This document shows positions 1 to 6,145 of a DNA stretch of 14,225 bases, one piece after another. Both the position numbers and the translations under genes were made by a program. Origin of the DNA: JBBSTY01 sp038235385 (GTDB lineage: Bacteria > Actinomycetota > Acidimicrobiia > Acidimicrobiales > Acidimicrobilacustridaceae); assembly GCA_038235385.1 (NCBI GenBank), contig JBBSTY010000113.1, forward strand, positions 1-14,225. Reading direction: 5' to 3'. Positions within the stretch are counted from its first letter, which is position 1. Each line of letters opens with the position of its first letter. The notes under the pieces were generated by a model. It made no database searches and was not told the DNA's origin. It saw nothing but the letters and a program-made list of their open reading frames with translations.

Positions 1-80
1 CGCGCGCCCCCCCACATGCCGGGGCCGCCGCCCCCGACCCCCCCGGGGGCCCCCCCCCCCCCGACGCGCGGCCGGGGCGC
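1..80. other. Extreme C/G low-complexity window edge
   Basis: Almost pure C/G with runs of up to about thirteen C, lying downstream of the multicopper oxidase stop. No gene is supported; the open frames here are compositional. It may be real intergenic DNA, but its position at the very edge and its homopolymers also fit a poorly resolved contig end. Confidence 0.5.
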
Positions 81-102
81 CCCCACCCCCGGGGGGGTGG
101 GG
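81..102 (-). terminator. GC hairpin after the multicopper oxidase gene
   Basis: CCCCACCCCC (81-90) pairs with GGGGGTGGGG (93-102) around a 2-base loop, about 20 bases past the stop codon of the minus-strand oxidase gene. A short palindrome, CGACGCGTCG (106-115), lies between them. No T-run follows, which is common for actinobacterial terminators. Because the sequence edge is compositionally suspect, this is a tentative call. Confidence 0.35.
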
Positions 103-120
103 CAGCGACGCGTCGTGCGA

Positions 121-1560
121 TCAGCCCTGCGTCGCCGCCGGATCGTTGACCACCATCGCGGTGACCATGCCGAAGAGGCCGGTGTCGTTCTCGGCGTGGC
201 TCAGGATGTGGCAGTGCCATGCCCAGATGCCGATGTCCTCGGCGGTGGGATGGACGAGCACGCTGTAGCGCTCACCGGGCGCGATGTTGATGGTGTCGGC
301 GTAGTACGGCTGGACGAGCGGGAACCCGTCCTTGGCCACCACCAACTGCGGCACGTGATGCAGGTGCATCGGGTGACTCTGGAGACCCTCGTTGTAGTAG
401 TGCATGAGGATCCAGTCGTCGGGATCGGCGACGATCGGCTCCGTGGCCGGGTAGCTCTTGCCGTTGAGGGTCAGACCGATGACCCCGGCGTCGTTGGTGA
501 CCATCACCAGCTCCTGGTCGAGGACCATGTCCTCGGGAACCGGCAGGTTGTTGATGTTCGATCCGCGGGGCAGCGGGGTGTCACCCACCTGGAACACGGC
601 GAACAGCCCGTTCACCACGGCGATGTTCCCGTGGTCGTGGGCGTGGTACATGCCCATCTCGCTGTGGTTCGGCACCGTGAAGGCGTAGGTGAACGACTCT
701 CCGGGCTTGATCGCCGGCTGGGTCAGGGGGGCGATGCCGTCCATGTTGAACGGCGTCGTGATCCCGTGCCAATGGATGTCGGTGCTCACCGGCAACTTGT
801 TGGTGATGATGATCTCGACCTTGTCGTTCGGCTCGACCCGGATCCAGGGACCGGGCACCATCCCGTTGTAGGCCCAGGCCTTGACGATCTTGCCCGGCTC
901 GGTCTCCCAGTCGATGATCTCGGACTCGAGCGTGAAGCGCTTGGTGCCGTCGGCGAGGACCTCCGGGACCAGCTTCTGGTTGCCGATGCCCTCGGTGGCG
1001 TCGCCCTTCATGAACGTGTCGAGGTTAGCCTGCATGCCCTCGGCCATCTTGGCGTCCATGGCCGCGTAGTCGACGTCGCCGCCGCTGTGATCCATGCCCG
1101 CCATGGACGAGTCGGCCCCCGCGGCCAGCGTGGCGGTGCCGCCCCCTTCGGCGGCGACGAGCGTGGCGGTCATCCCGGAGGACTCGTGGCCCGGGATCAG
1201 GCACACGACGGCGTAGGTGCCTGCGGCCACGTCGCCGAGCTCGAGGGTGGCCGATGCGCCGGGCGCGATGTCGGGCGTCTTCTTGCCGAGCCCCTTCACC
1301 TCGAGGTTGTGGACCTGGGTGCCGGCGTTGGTGACCGTGAGGGTGACCGGGCCGGTCCCGACGGCGATCGTCGACGGCGAGATGGTGAACTCGGCCAGCG
1401 TCACCGTGACCGGCGCCTGGGCAGCGCTCGTCGAGGCGCCCGGTTCGTAGGTGGCCACCACGATGATGCCGAGGGTGGCCAGCAGGAAGGCGGCGACAGA
1501 CGTGAACGCGGCGAAGATCGAGAACGTGCTGCGGTCGTCGACCGGCCCGGGACGGGGCAT
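121..1560 (-). CDS. Membrane-anchored cupredoxin/two-domain multicopper oxidase (laccase-like)
   Basis: 479 aa. Residues about 13-37 form one hydrophobic segment, so the protein is probably an anchored extracytoplasmic enzyme. A cupredoxin domain follows (about 50-137) with type 1 copper ligands His84, Cys120, His125 and Met130. After a Met/His-rich linker (150-185) come two multicopper oxidase domains: HWHG (263-266) and HAHDHG (306-311) in the first, HPMHLHH (396-402) and HCHILSH (449-455) in the second. The first oxidase domain lacks a Cys, so type 1 copper sits in the last domain, as in two-domain laccases and unlike NirK nitrite reductase. The usual axial Met five residues after the last His is Thr460. 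Such enzymes couple oxidation of phenols or metal ions to O2 reduction; the substrate is unknown. The start has GAGGAG 6 bases upstream. It diverges from the flavoprotein gene at 1809, and a DosR-like palindrome lies 113 bases upstream. Confidence 0.9.
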   Translation of the reverse strand: MPRPGPVDDRSTFSIFAAFTSVAAFLLATLGIIVVATYEPGASTSAAQAPVTVTLAEFTISPSTIAVGTGPVTLTVTNAGTQVHNLEVKGLGKKTPDIAPGASATLELGDVAAGTYAVVCLIPGHESSGMTATLVAAEGGGTATLAAGADSSMAGMDHSGGDVDYAAMDAKMAEGMQANLDTFMKGDATEGIGNQKLVPEVLADGTKRFTLESEIIDWETEPGKIVKAWAYNGMVPGPWIRVEPNDKVEIIITNKLPVSTDIHWHGITTPFNMDGIAPLTQPAIKPGESFTYAFTVPNHSEMGMYHAHDHGNIAVVNGLFAVFQVGDTPLPRGSNINNLPVPEDMVLDQELVMVTNDAGVIGLTLNGKSYPATEPIVADPDDWILMHYYNEGLQSHPMHLHHVPQLVVAKDGFPLVQPYYADTINIAPGERYSVLVHPTAEDIGIWAWHCHILSHAENDTGLFGMVTAMVVNDPAATQG

Positions 1561-1668
1561 GGGTGCTCCTCGGTGCTCGGACCAGACGGTGCTGGTCCTG
1601 GGTGGGGCCGCGTCGGCAGTGACCGACGCGGTCGTTCAGGGGAATGGTGCTGGACGGCGTCTGATGGC

Positions 1669-1690
1669 GGAAGGGACCTTGGTCCCCTTC
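1669..1690. promoter_or_regulatory. DosR/DevR-like palindrome, site A
   Basis: The core GGGACCTTGGTCCC (1673-1686) has 6-base arms around TT, extended outward as GAAGGGACC/GGTCCCCTTC. It matches the GGGAC and GTCCC halves of the M. tuberculosis DosR consensus TTSGGGACTWWAGTCCCSAA at the same spacing. It lies midway between two divergent genes, 113 bases from the oxidase start and 123 from the flavoprotein start, so it could serve both. Related sites at 3188-3201 and 7610-7623 support it. No DosR gene is in the window. Confidence 0.6.
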
Positions 1691-1808
1691 AGGACGAGAC
1701 CGTTGGCACATCCGAACGCAGCTCCCCGAACCGGCCGGCAAGCGCGGAACCACGAGAACAGGACCTAAGCCTCTGGGATGGACGGGCCCGGTGCACTTGG
1801 CTGGCCCC

Positions 1809-2288
1809 ATGCAGCTCGACCACAACGGTCTCGAAGTGCTCGATCGGGCCGAGTGCCTCGAGCTCCTCCGGTCGGTCCCGATCGCCCGGATGGGCCTGTC
1901 CATGAAGGCCCTGCCCGTGATCCTGCCGGTCAACATCGCGGTCGAGGGCGACAACATCTTCGTGCGGACCGACACCGGTTCGAAGGTGGAAGCTGCGCTC
2001 CACCACGCCGTGGTCGCGGTGGAGGCCGACCACCACGACGCGTTCGGTCACACCGGCTGGAGCGTGCTGGTCCAGGGCCAGACCCGCCTGATCGAGGACC
2101 CCCGCGAGATCGACCGGCTCCACGACCTGCACCTGGTGTCGTGGGCCAACCACGAAGCGGCGCTGTGGGTTGCCATCTCCGCCGAGATCGTGACCGGCCG
2201 ACGCATCCGCCACGACCTCGCGGCGCGCCCGTTGCCGACGTCATCGCAGATCGAGGTGTCGCCTCCTGCGCCTGGCGCTATACCCTAG
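1809..2288 (+). CDS. Pyridoxamine 5'-phosphate oxidase-fold flavoprotein (copy 1)
   Basis: 159 aa from ATG 1809. It belongs to the small split-barrel PNPOx-like family that binds FMN or F420. Recognisable features are the VPIARMGL strand (23-30), the LPVNIAVEGDNIFVRTD barrel strands (39-55) and GWSVLVQG (83-90). It is a paralogue of the protein at 2544-3020: LDRAECLELL matches MDRDECLALV and GWSV is shared. The family contains the M. tuberculosis DosR-regulon protein Rv3129; its reaction is not established, and redox or nitro-compound handling is inference. A GTG at 1791 would add six residues, but neither start has a strong ribosome site and ATG 1809 matches the paralogue's N-terminus. The stop is 5 bases before the Cys-rich gene, suggesting co-transcription. 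Confidence 0.82.
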   Translation: MQLDHNGLEVLDRAECLELLRSVPIARMGLSMKALPVILPVNIAVEGDNIFVRTDTGSKVEAALHHAVVAVEADHHDAFGHTGWSVLVQGQTRLIEDPREIDRLHDLHLVSWANHEAALWVAISAEIVTGRRIRHDLAARPLPTSSQIEVSPPAPGAIP

Positions 2289-2295
2289 GGGGTAT
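2280..2295. promoter_or_regulatory. CsoR-type 5-4-5 operator over the Cys-rich gene start
   Basis: ATACCC-TAGG-GGGTAT is a perfect 6-base inverted repeat with a 4-base spacer. It matches the ACCC-N4-GGGT pattern of CsoR/RcnR/CstR-family operators (copper, nickel or persulfide sensing). TATACC at 2279-2284 could be a -10 box for a nearly leaderless transcript starting at the ATG at 2294, which would place the operator over the promoter. Against this, the site also holds the preceding gene's TAG stop and the only ribosome-site candidate (AGGGGG), so coincidence is possible. No CsoR gene is present. Confidence 0.45.
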
Positions 2296-2485
2296 GTGCC
2301 AACGGACGCAGTGCAAGGTGTGCAAACGACCGACCTACCGGGGCTGCGGCCGCCACGTCGAGCAGGTCCTGGCTGACGTGCCCCCGTCGGAGCGATGCTC
2401 GTGCTCGACCAGCGGCGCCGAACCCCGACCCGATGGCGCCATCCGGTCCTGGTTCAAGGCACGCTCGGCGAACCGCCCCGCCTGA
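2294..2485 (+). CDS. Small Cys-rich protein, possible metal binder
   Basis: 63 aa. The N-terminal half has Cys2, Cys7, Cys10 (C-x2-C), Cys18, His21, Cys35 and Cys37 (C-x-C), in a pattern I recognise from short uncharacterised bacterial proteins with a conserved GCGxHVxQV segment (here GCGRHVEQV, 17-25) and a following VPP...RCxC. The spacing suits a zinc or copper site, but no function is established. The C-terminal 25 residues are basic and look disordered. AGGGGG lies only about 3 bases before the ATG, so translation may depend on coupling to the upstream flavoprotein gene (5-base gap) or on a leaderless transcript. The start overlaps a CsoR-like operator, which would suit a metal-responsive role; that link is inference. 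Confidence 0.72.
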   Translation: MCQRTQCKVCKRPTYRGCGRHVEQVLADVPPSERCSCSTSGAEPRPDGAIRSWFKARSANRPA

Positions 2486-2543
2486 GCCCACCCCGGCCAC
2501 CACGTTGTGTCGGACCGCCCGAACGCCCGAGCGACCCCGGAGC

Positions 2544-3020
2544 TCACGACCCGCCGTCGGTTGCTGCCCCTCCGGAGACCCCGGCGCCCGATGGCGGATA
2601 CGGACCGACCTTGCGCCCCGAGACCGAGTCCGACGCGAGTCGCATCCAGTGCTCCTTGGCGCCTTCGGCCCAGGGGTCGATCGGGAGCGACTGGAGCCGT
2701 TGGAGGGTCGTGGTGTCGTAGCGGGTCACCTCTTCGAGTCGCCCACGGATGACCACGCTCCAGCCCGAACGCGACGCGCGATCGAACGCGTCGATCTCGA
2801 AGCAGGCCGGCGACCGAGGGCCTTGGTCGAGCTTGGTGCCGGGGTCGGAGCGGAACACAATGTCGTCGCCGTCGAGCACGTAGTTGATGGGCAGGATGAG
2901 CGGAGCGTGCCCGTCGAGCACCGCCAGGCGGCCGACGTGGTCGGCCGCCACCAGTGCCAGGCACTCGTCGCGGTCCATCCACTCGAGGTGGTTCCGGGTG
3001 TCGACCTTCTTCATGGTCAT
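2544..3020 (-). CDS. Pyridoxamine 5'-phosphate oxidase-fold flavoprotein (copy 2)
   Basis: 158 aa, paralogue of the flavoprotein at 1809. Features are GRLAVLDGHAPLILPINYV (30-48), GDDIVFRSDPGTKLD (51-65) and GWSVVIRG (86-93), typical of the split-barrel flavin-binding family. The last 20 residues are Gly/Ala/Ser-rich and probably disordered. Two ATGs are possible, at 3020 and 3014; GGGAGGGG lies just upstream and can serve either (about 4 or 10 bases). It converges on the Cys-rich gene with 58 bases between stops, and diverges from the WS/DGAT gene at 3298. The DosR-like site C is 168 bases upstream, so joint control with the acyltransferase is plausible. Cofactor (FMN or F420) and substrate cannot be read from the sequence. 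Confidence 0.82.
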   Translation of the reverse strand: MTMKKVDTRNHLEWMDRDECLALVAADHVGRLAVLDGHAPLILPINYVLDGDDIVFRSDPGTKLDQGPRSPACFEIDAFDRASRSGWSVVIRGRLEEVTRYDTTTLQRLQSLPIDPWAEGAKEHWMRLASDSVSGRKVGPYPPSGAGVSGGAATDGGS

Positions 3021-3184
3021 GACCCCTCCCGTCAGCCCGCCGCGCCGTCGCGTCGGTCGACCTTCCTGAGAACTCGATCCCAGGACGAGCGTGGCTCATC
3101 GCCGGGGCTCCTGCAAGGGTAGAACGTCACCGAGGGGGCCGCCGACGCCGGCCGCCATCGCCACGGCGAGGGCGGTCGAGCCCA

Positions 3185-3202
3185 GAAGGGACGAACGACC
3201 CT
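3185..3202. promoter_or_regulatory. DosR/DevR-like palindrome, site C
   Basis: The core GGGACGAACGACCC (3188-3201) follows GAA, as in sites A and B. The right half is GACCC rather than GTCCC, so it is the weakest of the three sites. It lies 97 bases before the WS/DGAT ATG at 3298 and 168 bases from the divergent flavoprotein start. Confidence 0.45.
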
Positions 3203-3297
3203 GGACCGGCGCACCGCGACCCCGTAACTGTTGAGCAGGTCATCTGCCGCCCGCTCCGGGTCCTTCGGCACACATCGGCCGAGAACGGGAGGTGGTC

Positions 3298-4764
3298 ATG
3301 GAACGGCTCACGTCGGCGGATGCCTGGTACCTGTACGTGGAGAGCCGGACCGTTCCCCTGCACGTGTTGGGGGTGCTGGTGCTCGACCCGTCCACCGCAC
3401 CCGCCCCGTTCACGTTCGCCTCGATGCGCGCCTACATCGACGGGCGTCTCGACCTGATGCCGGCACTGGGGAGACGCCTCGTCGAGGTCCCGCTCGCGAT
3501 CGACCACCCGAGCTGGATCGACGATGCCGACTTCGACCTCGACCAGCACCTGCACCACCACGTGTTGACGGAGGGCGGTTCCGACGCGGCGCTGCGCACC
3601 TTCATCGGCGAGTTCGCGGCCGTCCGCCTCGACCGTACGAGGCCGCTGTGGGACCTCGTCCTCGTCGAGGGCCTCGCCGACGGCACGGTCGCGATCGTCA
3701 TGAAGCTCCACCACTGCATCATCGACGGGGTCTCCGGGATGGAGATCATGGCGCACCTGCTCGATCTCTCCCCGACTCCGCCCGAGCGCGAGCGAACGGC
3801 GGTCCGGCCCGACGAACGCCCTCCGGGGGACGTCGAGACGATCGCCGCAGCGACCTGGAACCGGCTCAGCGATCCCGCTCGGCCGTTTCGGGCCGCCCGC
3901 GGGATGGCCTCCTCACTCGTGAAGATGGCGGGAGGTTCGATCGGTCGGCGACTCGGCGGATCCGACGGCGCAGCTCACCCGCTGAACGCCCCGCGCACCC
4001 GGCTCAACGCGTCGCTCACCGCCAACCGAGCAGTGGCGTTCGACGGGGTGCCGCTCGCCGACCTCAAGGTGATCAAGCGCGCCTTCGACGTGACCATCAA
4101 CGACGTCGTGCTCGCGGCCTGCACGCAGGGTCTGCGCAAGCATCTCGCCATCCACGACCGCGTCCCCGACCGAGCCCTGGTGTGCTCGGTGCCGGTCTCG
4201 ACCCATGGTCAGGACGATGGCGACGGGTCCACGAACCAGGTGTCGAGCCTGTTCGTCCACCTTCCGGTGCACCTCGCCGACCCGTTGGAGCAGCTCGCGG
4301 CGATCCACGCCGGCGGCCTCGGTGCCAAGGAGATCCAGGCGTCGCTCGGGCCGGGGATGATCGGTGACGTCGTCGACATCATGCCTCCGCCGGTGTTCCA
4401 GTTCGCGTCGACGATGTACTCCCGTTCCGGCCTGGCCGATCGCATGGCACCGATCCACAACCTCATCGTTTCGAACGTCGTCGGCTCCCCGGTCCCCCTG
4501 TACCTGGACGGCGCGACGGTGTTGGCCATGTTCCCGTTCGGTCCGCTGATGGAGGGCGCCGGCCTCAACATCACCGTGCTCTCGCACGTCGGGACCATGA
4601 ACATCGGCCTCATCGCGTGTCCGGACCTGGTGCCGGAGCCCGAGGAGCTCCTGCGCTCGATCCTCGACGGGTTCACCACCCTGCTGGGTCTCGTCGGGGG
4701 GGCGGCGGGTAGCCCCGCCGCCACAGACACCCCCGGCGCCGGCGCCCCCCCCCCCCGAACCTGA
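3298..4764 (+). CDS. WS/DGAT-family wax ester synthase/diacylglycerol acyltransferase (copy 1)
   Basis: 488 aa from ATG 3298; GGGAGG (3287-3292) lies 5 bases upstream and overlaps the alternative GTG at 3292, so ATG is preferred. The enzyme transfers acyl groups from acyl-CoA to diacylglycerol or fatty alcohol, making triacylglycerol or wax ester at the membrane. The catalytic HHCIIDG motif is at residues 138-144 (His139 the likely base), RPLWDL is just before it, and the family NDVVLA motif is at 268-273. The N-terminal MERLTSADAWYLYVE and C-terminal GLNITVLSH blocks also fit. The last 25 or so residues are a GC-driven Gly/Ala/Pro tail containing a 12-C run, so the true C-terminus is uncertain. 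It stops 10 bases from the convergent hydrolase. Resembles M. tuberculosis Tgs1 in class and context. Confidence 0.92.
   Translation: MERLTSADAWYLYVESRTVPLHVLGVLVLDPSTAPAPFTFASMRAYIDGRLDLMPALGRRLVEVPLAIDHPSWIDDADFDLDQHLHHHVLTEGGSDAALRTFIGEFAAVRLDRTRPLWDLVLVEGLADGTVAIVMKLHHCIIDGVSGMEIMAHLLDLSPTPPERERTAVRPDERPPGDVETIAAATWNRLSDPARPFRAARGMASSLVKMAGGSIGRRLGGSDGAAHPLNAPRTRLNASLTANRAVAFDGVPLADLKVIKRAFDVTINDVVLAACTQGLRKHLAIHDRVPDRALVCSVPVSTHGQDDGDGSTNQVSSLFVHLPVHLADPLEQLAAIHAGGLGAKEIQASLGPGMIGDVVDIMPPPVFQFASTMYSRSGLADRMAPIHNLIVSNVVGSPVPLYLDGATVLAMFPFGPLMEGAGLNITVLSHVGTMNIGLIACPDLVPEPEELLRSILDGFTTLLGLVGGAAGSPAATDTPGAGAPPPRT
4701..4756 (+). repeat. GC hairpin, GGCGCC repeat and 12-C tract at gene end
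   Basis: GGCGGCGGG (4701-4709) and CCCGCCGCC (4714-4722) form a perfect 9-base stem with a TAGC loop. The palindrome GGCGCCGGCGCC (4735-4746) and a run of twelve C (4745-4756) follow. All lie inside the last codons of the acyltransferase. The stem could help terminate transcription, but there is no T-run; the C-run is prone to length errors or slippage. Confidence 0.5.
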
Positions 4765-4774
4765 CACCGGCTGC

Positions 4775-6094
4775 TCAGGCGACCAGCCCGCGTCGCTCGA
4801 GCGACGCATCGACGAACCGCCAAGCCCGATCGGACCACAGGTACCCGACGTGGTTGCCCGGGAACCAGCACGTGTCCGGAGCCTCCCAGTGCTCCCAGAG
4901 CCGACGGGCGTGCTCCGGTGTGGCCAACCGGTCGCCGAGACCGGCGAAGATCGCTCGGGCGTCCTGGGGCACCACGACCGGCATGGCGAGTGGAGACACG
5001 ACACGGTGCACGTCCTGCGCGGTGCCATCCATGATGTGGTGCTCGATGCTGCGCAGGTTCAGGTGACGCGGTGCGTGGTGATGCACCAGGTCCGGGAAGT
5101 CGATCATCGGGATCCCGGCGAGCACCAGATCGAGGTCGGGTTCGAACGCGGCGGTCAGCGCCGTCATCAGTCCTCCCAGGGAGACACCGAAGACACCGAT
5201 GCCGGCCGGGTCCTGGCGGCGGACCCAGGTGAGCAACCGACGGATGTCCCACAGCGATTGGCTGAGCCCGTGCACCGAGTTCATGAGATCGAAGCCGAGG
5301 AACTCCTCACCACTGAACCGGCTCAGCCGGCGAGAGCCGTGCATGGGCAGCACGATGGCGGCGATGTTGACCCCCAGCTCGTCGTGGAGGTGACCGGCGT
5401 GGAAGCTGATCAGGTCCATGAAGACCGAGCCGGTCCCGAACCCGTGGATGCACACGACCCACGGACGATCGGGTTCCGGATGACGCAGGAGCCACGCCGA
5501 GGCCGTCCGGTTGGATTCGAAGTCGAGCCAGCGCTCGCGGCCCGGAAGACCGGCGTGCGGCGCAAACTCGCTGGGCCACCACAGTCGCTCGTAGCTGCGA
5601 CCGAGCGCCCACCCCTTGGTCGTGGACGGATCCACGAGGTCGGGGGGACGCTCGTGGAACGACGTCGGATCCTCGAGCCATCCTCGTTGCTCGAACAGCG
5701 CATGGGCTTCGGTCAGTTCGGCGCCCACGCGCTCGTAGTCGGCACGCCGCGGGAAGCGGTTCGGTCCGACCGCCATGGCCATGATCGACTCGTCCATCAC
5801 CACATGGCCGATCAGGGCCGGCGTGAGCCTGGTCTCCGGCGTGCCCGGGAGGGCGTCGTCGCTGTTGCCGAGCCACTCGCCCGTCATCCAACGCGCGGTG
5901 CGCGGGACCGCGGTCGTCAGCCGGGCCAGTGGCTGACGGGCGAGCCGCTTCTCCACCTGCCGGAAGGTCGCTGCCGTCCGGTCGACGACCGAGGCGGGGT
6001 GCCAGCACGATCGGGGGTGGGCACCATCATCTCCGGGAGATGCGTCGCCCCCGGGAGGATCAGGTGCCGCGGATGTCGAGACCGTTGCTTCCAC
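4775..6094 (-). CDS. Alpha/beta hydrolase (lipase/esterase-like)
   Basis: 439 aa. The catalytic domain occupies about 190-439: oxyanion-hole HGFGTG (217-222), nucleophile elbow GVSLGG (303-308, Ser305), Asp388 in GLGDRLATP, and His415 in PGNHVGY. The roughly 190-residue N-terminal region is not a standard part of the fold; it includes a low-complexity start (1-30) and a conserved-looking stretch around GHVVMDESIMAMAVGPNRFP. The substrate is unknown; lipid ester hydrolysis is inferred from its place 51 bases downstream of a WS/DGAT gene in the same direction. No signal peptide is visible. The GTG start at 6094 is uncertain: GAGAGG lies about 11 bases upstream, and starts further in are possible. 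It converges with the first WS/DGAT gene. Confidence 0.85.
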   Translation of the reverse strand: MEATVSTSAAPDPPGGDASPGDDGAHPRSCWHPASVVDRTAATFRQVEKRLARQPLARLTTAVPRTARWMTGEWLGNSDDALPGTPETRLTPALIGHVVMDESIMAMAVGPNRFPRRADYERVGAELTEAHALFEQRGWLEDPTSFHERPPDLVDPSTTKGWALGRSYERLWWPSEFAPHAGLPGRERWLDFESNRTASAWLLRHPEPDRPWVVCIHGFGTGSVFMDLISFHAGHLHDELGVNIAAIVLPMHGSRRLSRFSGEEFLGFDLMNSVHGLSQSLWDIRRLLTWVRRQDPAGIGVFGVSLGGLMTALTAAFEPDLDLVLAGIPMIDFPDLVHHHAPRHLNLRSIEHHIMDGTAQDVHRVVSPLAMPVVVPQDARAIFAGLGDRLATPEHARRLWEHWEAPDTCWFPGNHVGYLWSDRAWRFVDASLERRGLVA

Positions 6095-6145
6095 GCTGGG
6101 GGTGTCCTCTCGTAGGGGCAGCGACCAGCCGGTCAGGTGACCGGT

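Noticed and set aside
121..1560. Copper nitrite reductase (NirK) for the oxidase gene
   Set aside because: NirK has its type 1 Cys in the first domain; here that position reads YHAHDH with no Cys, and the Cys lies in the last domain, as in laccases.
16..1905. Long plus-strand open frame opposite the multicopper oxidase
   Set aside because: It is rich in Arg, Gly, Val, Asp and His without recognisable domains, runs antisense to a clear oxidase, and arises from high GC lowering stop frequency.
3021..3184. A separate DosR-like site for the second flavoprotein gene
   Set aside because: No pair of GGGAC/GTCCC-like halves with the right spacing was found; only site C is available.
4769..4790. GGCTG/CAGCC hairpin between the convergent acyltransferase and hydrolase genes
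   Set aside because: Only a 5-base stem with a long loop, overlapping the hydrolase stop; too weak to call a terminator.
4850..6115. Plus-strand open frame opposite the alpha/beta hydrolase
   Set aside because: No motifs; the opposite strand has a complete hydrolase with catalytic residues in order.
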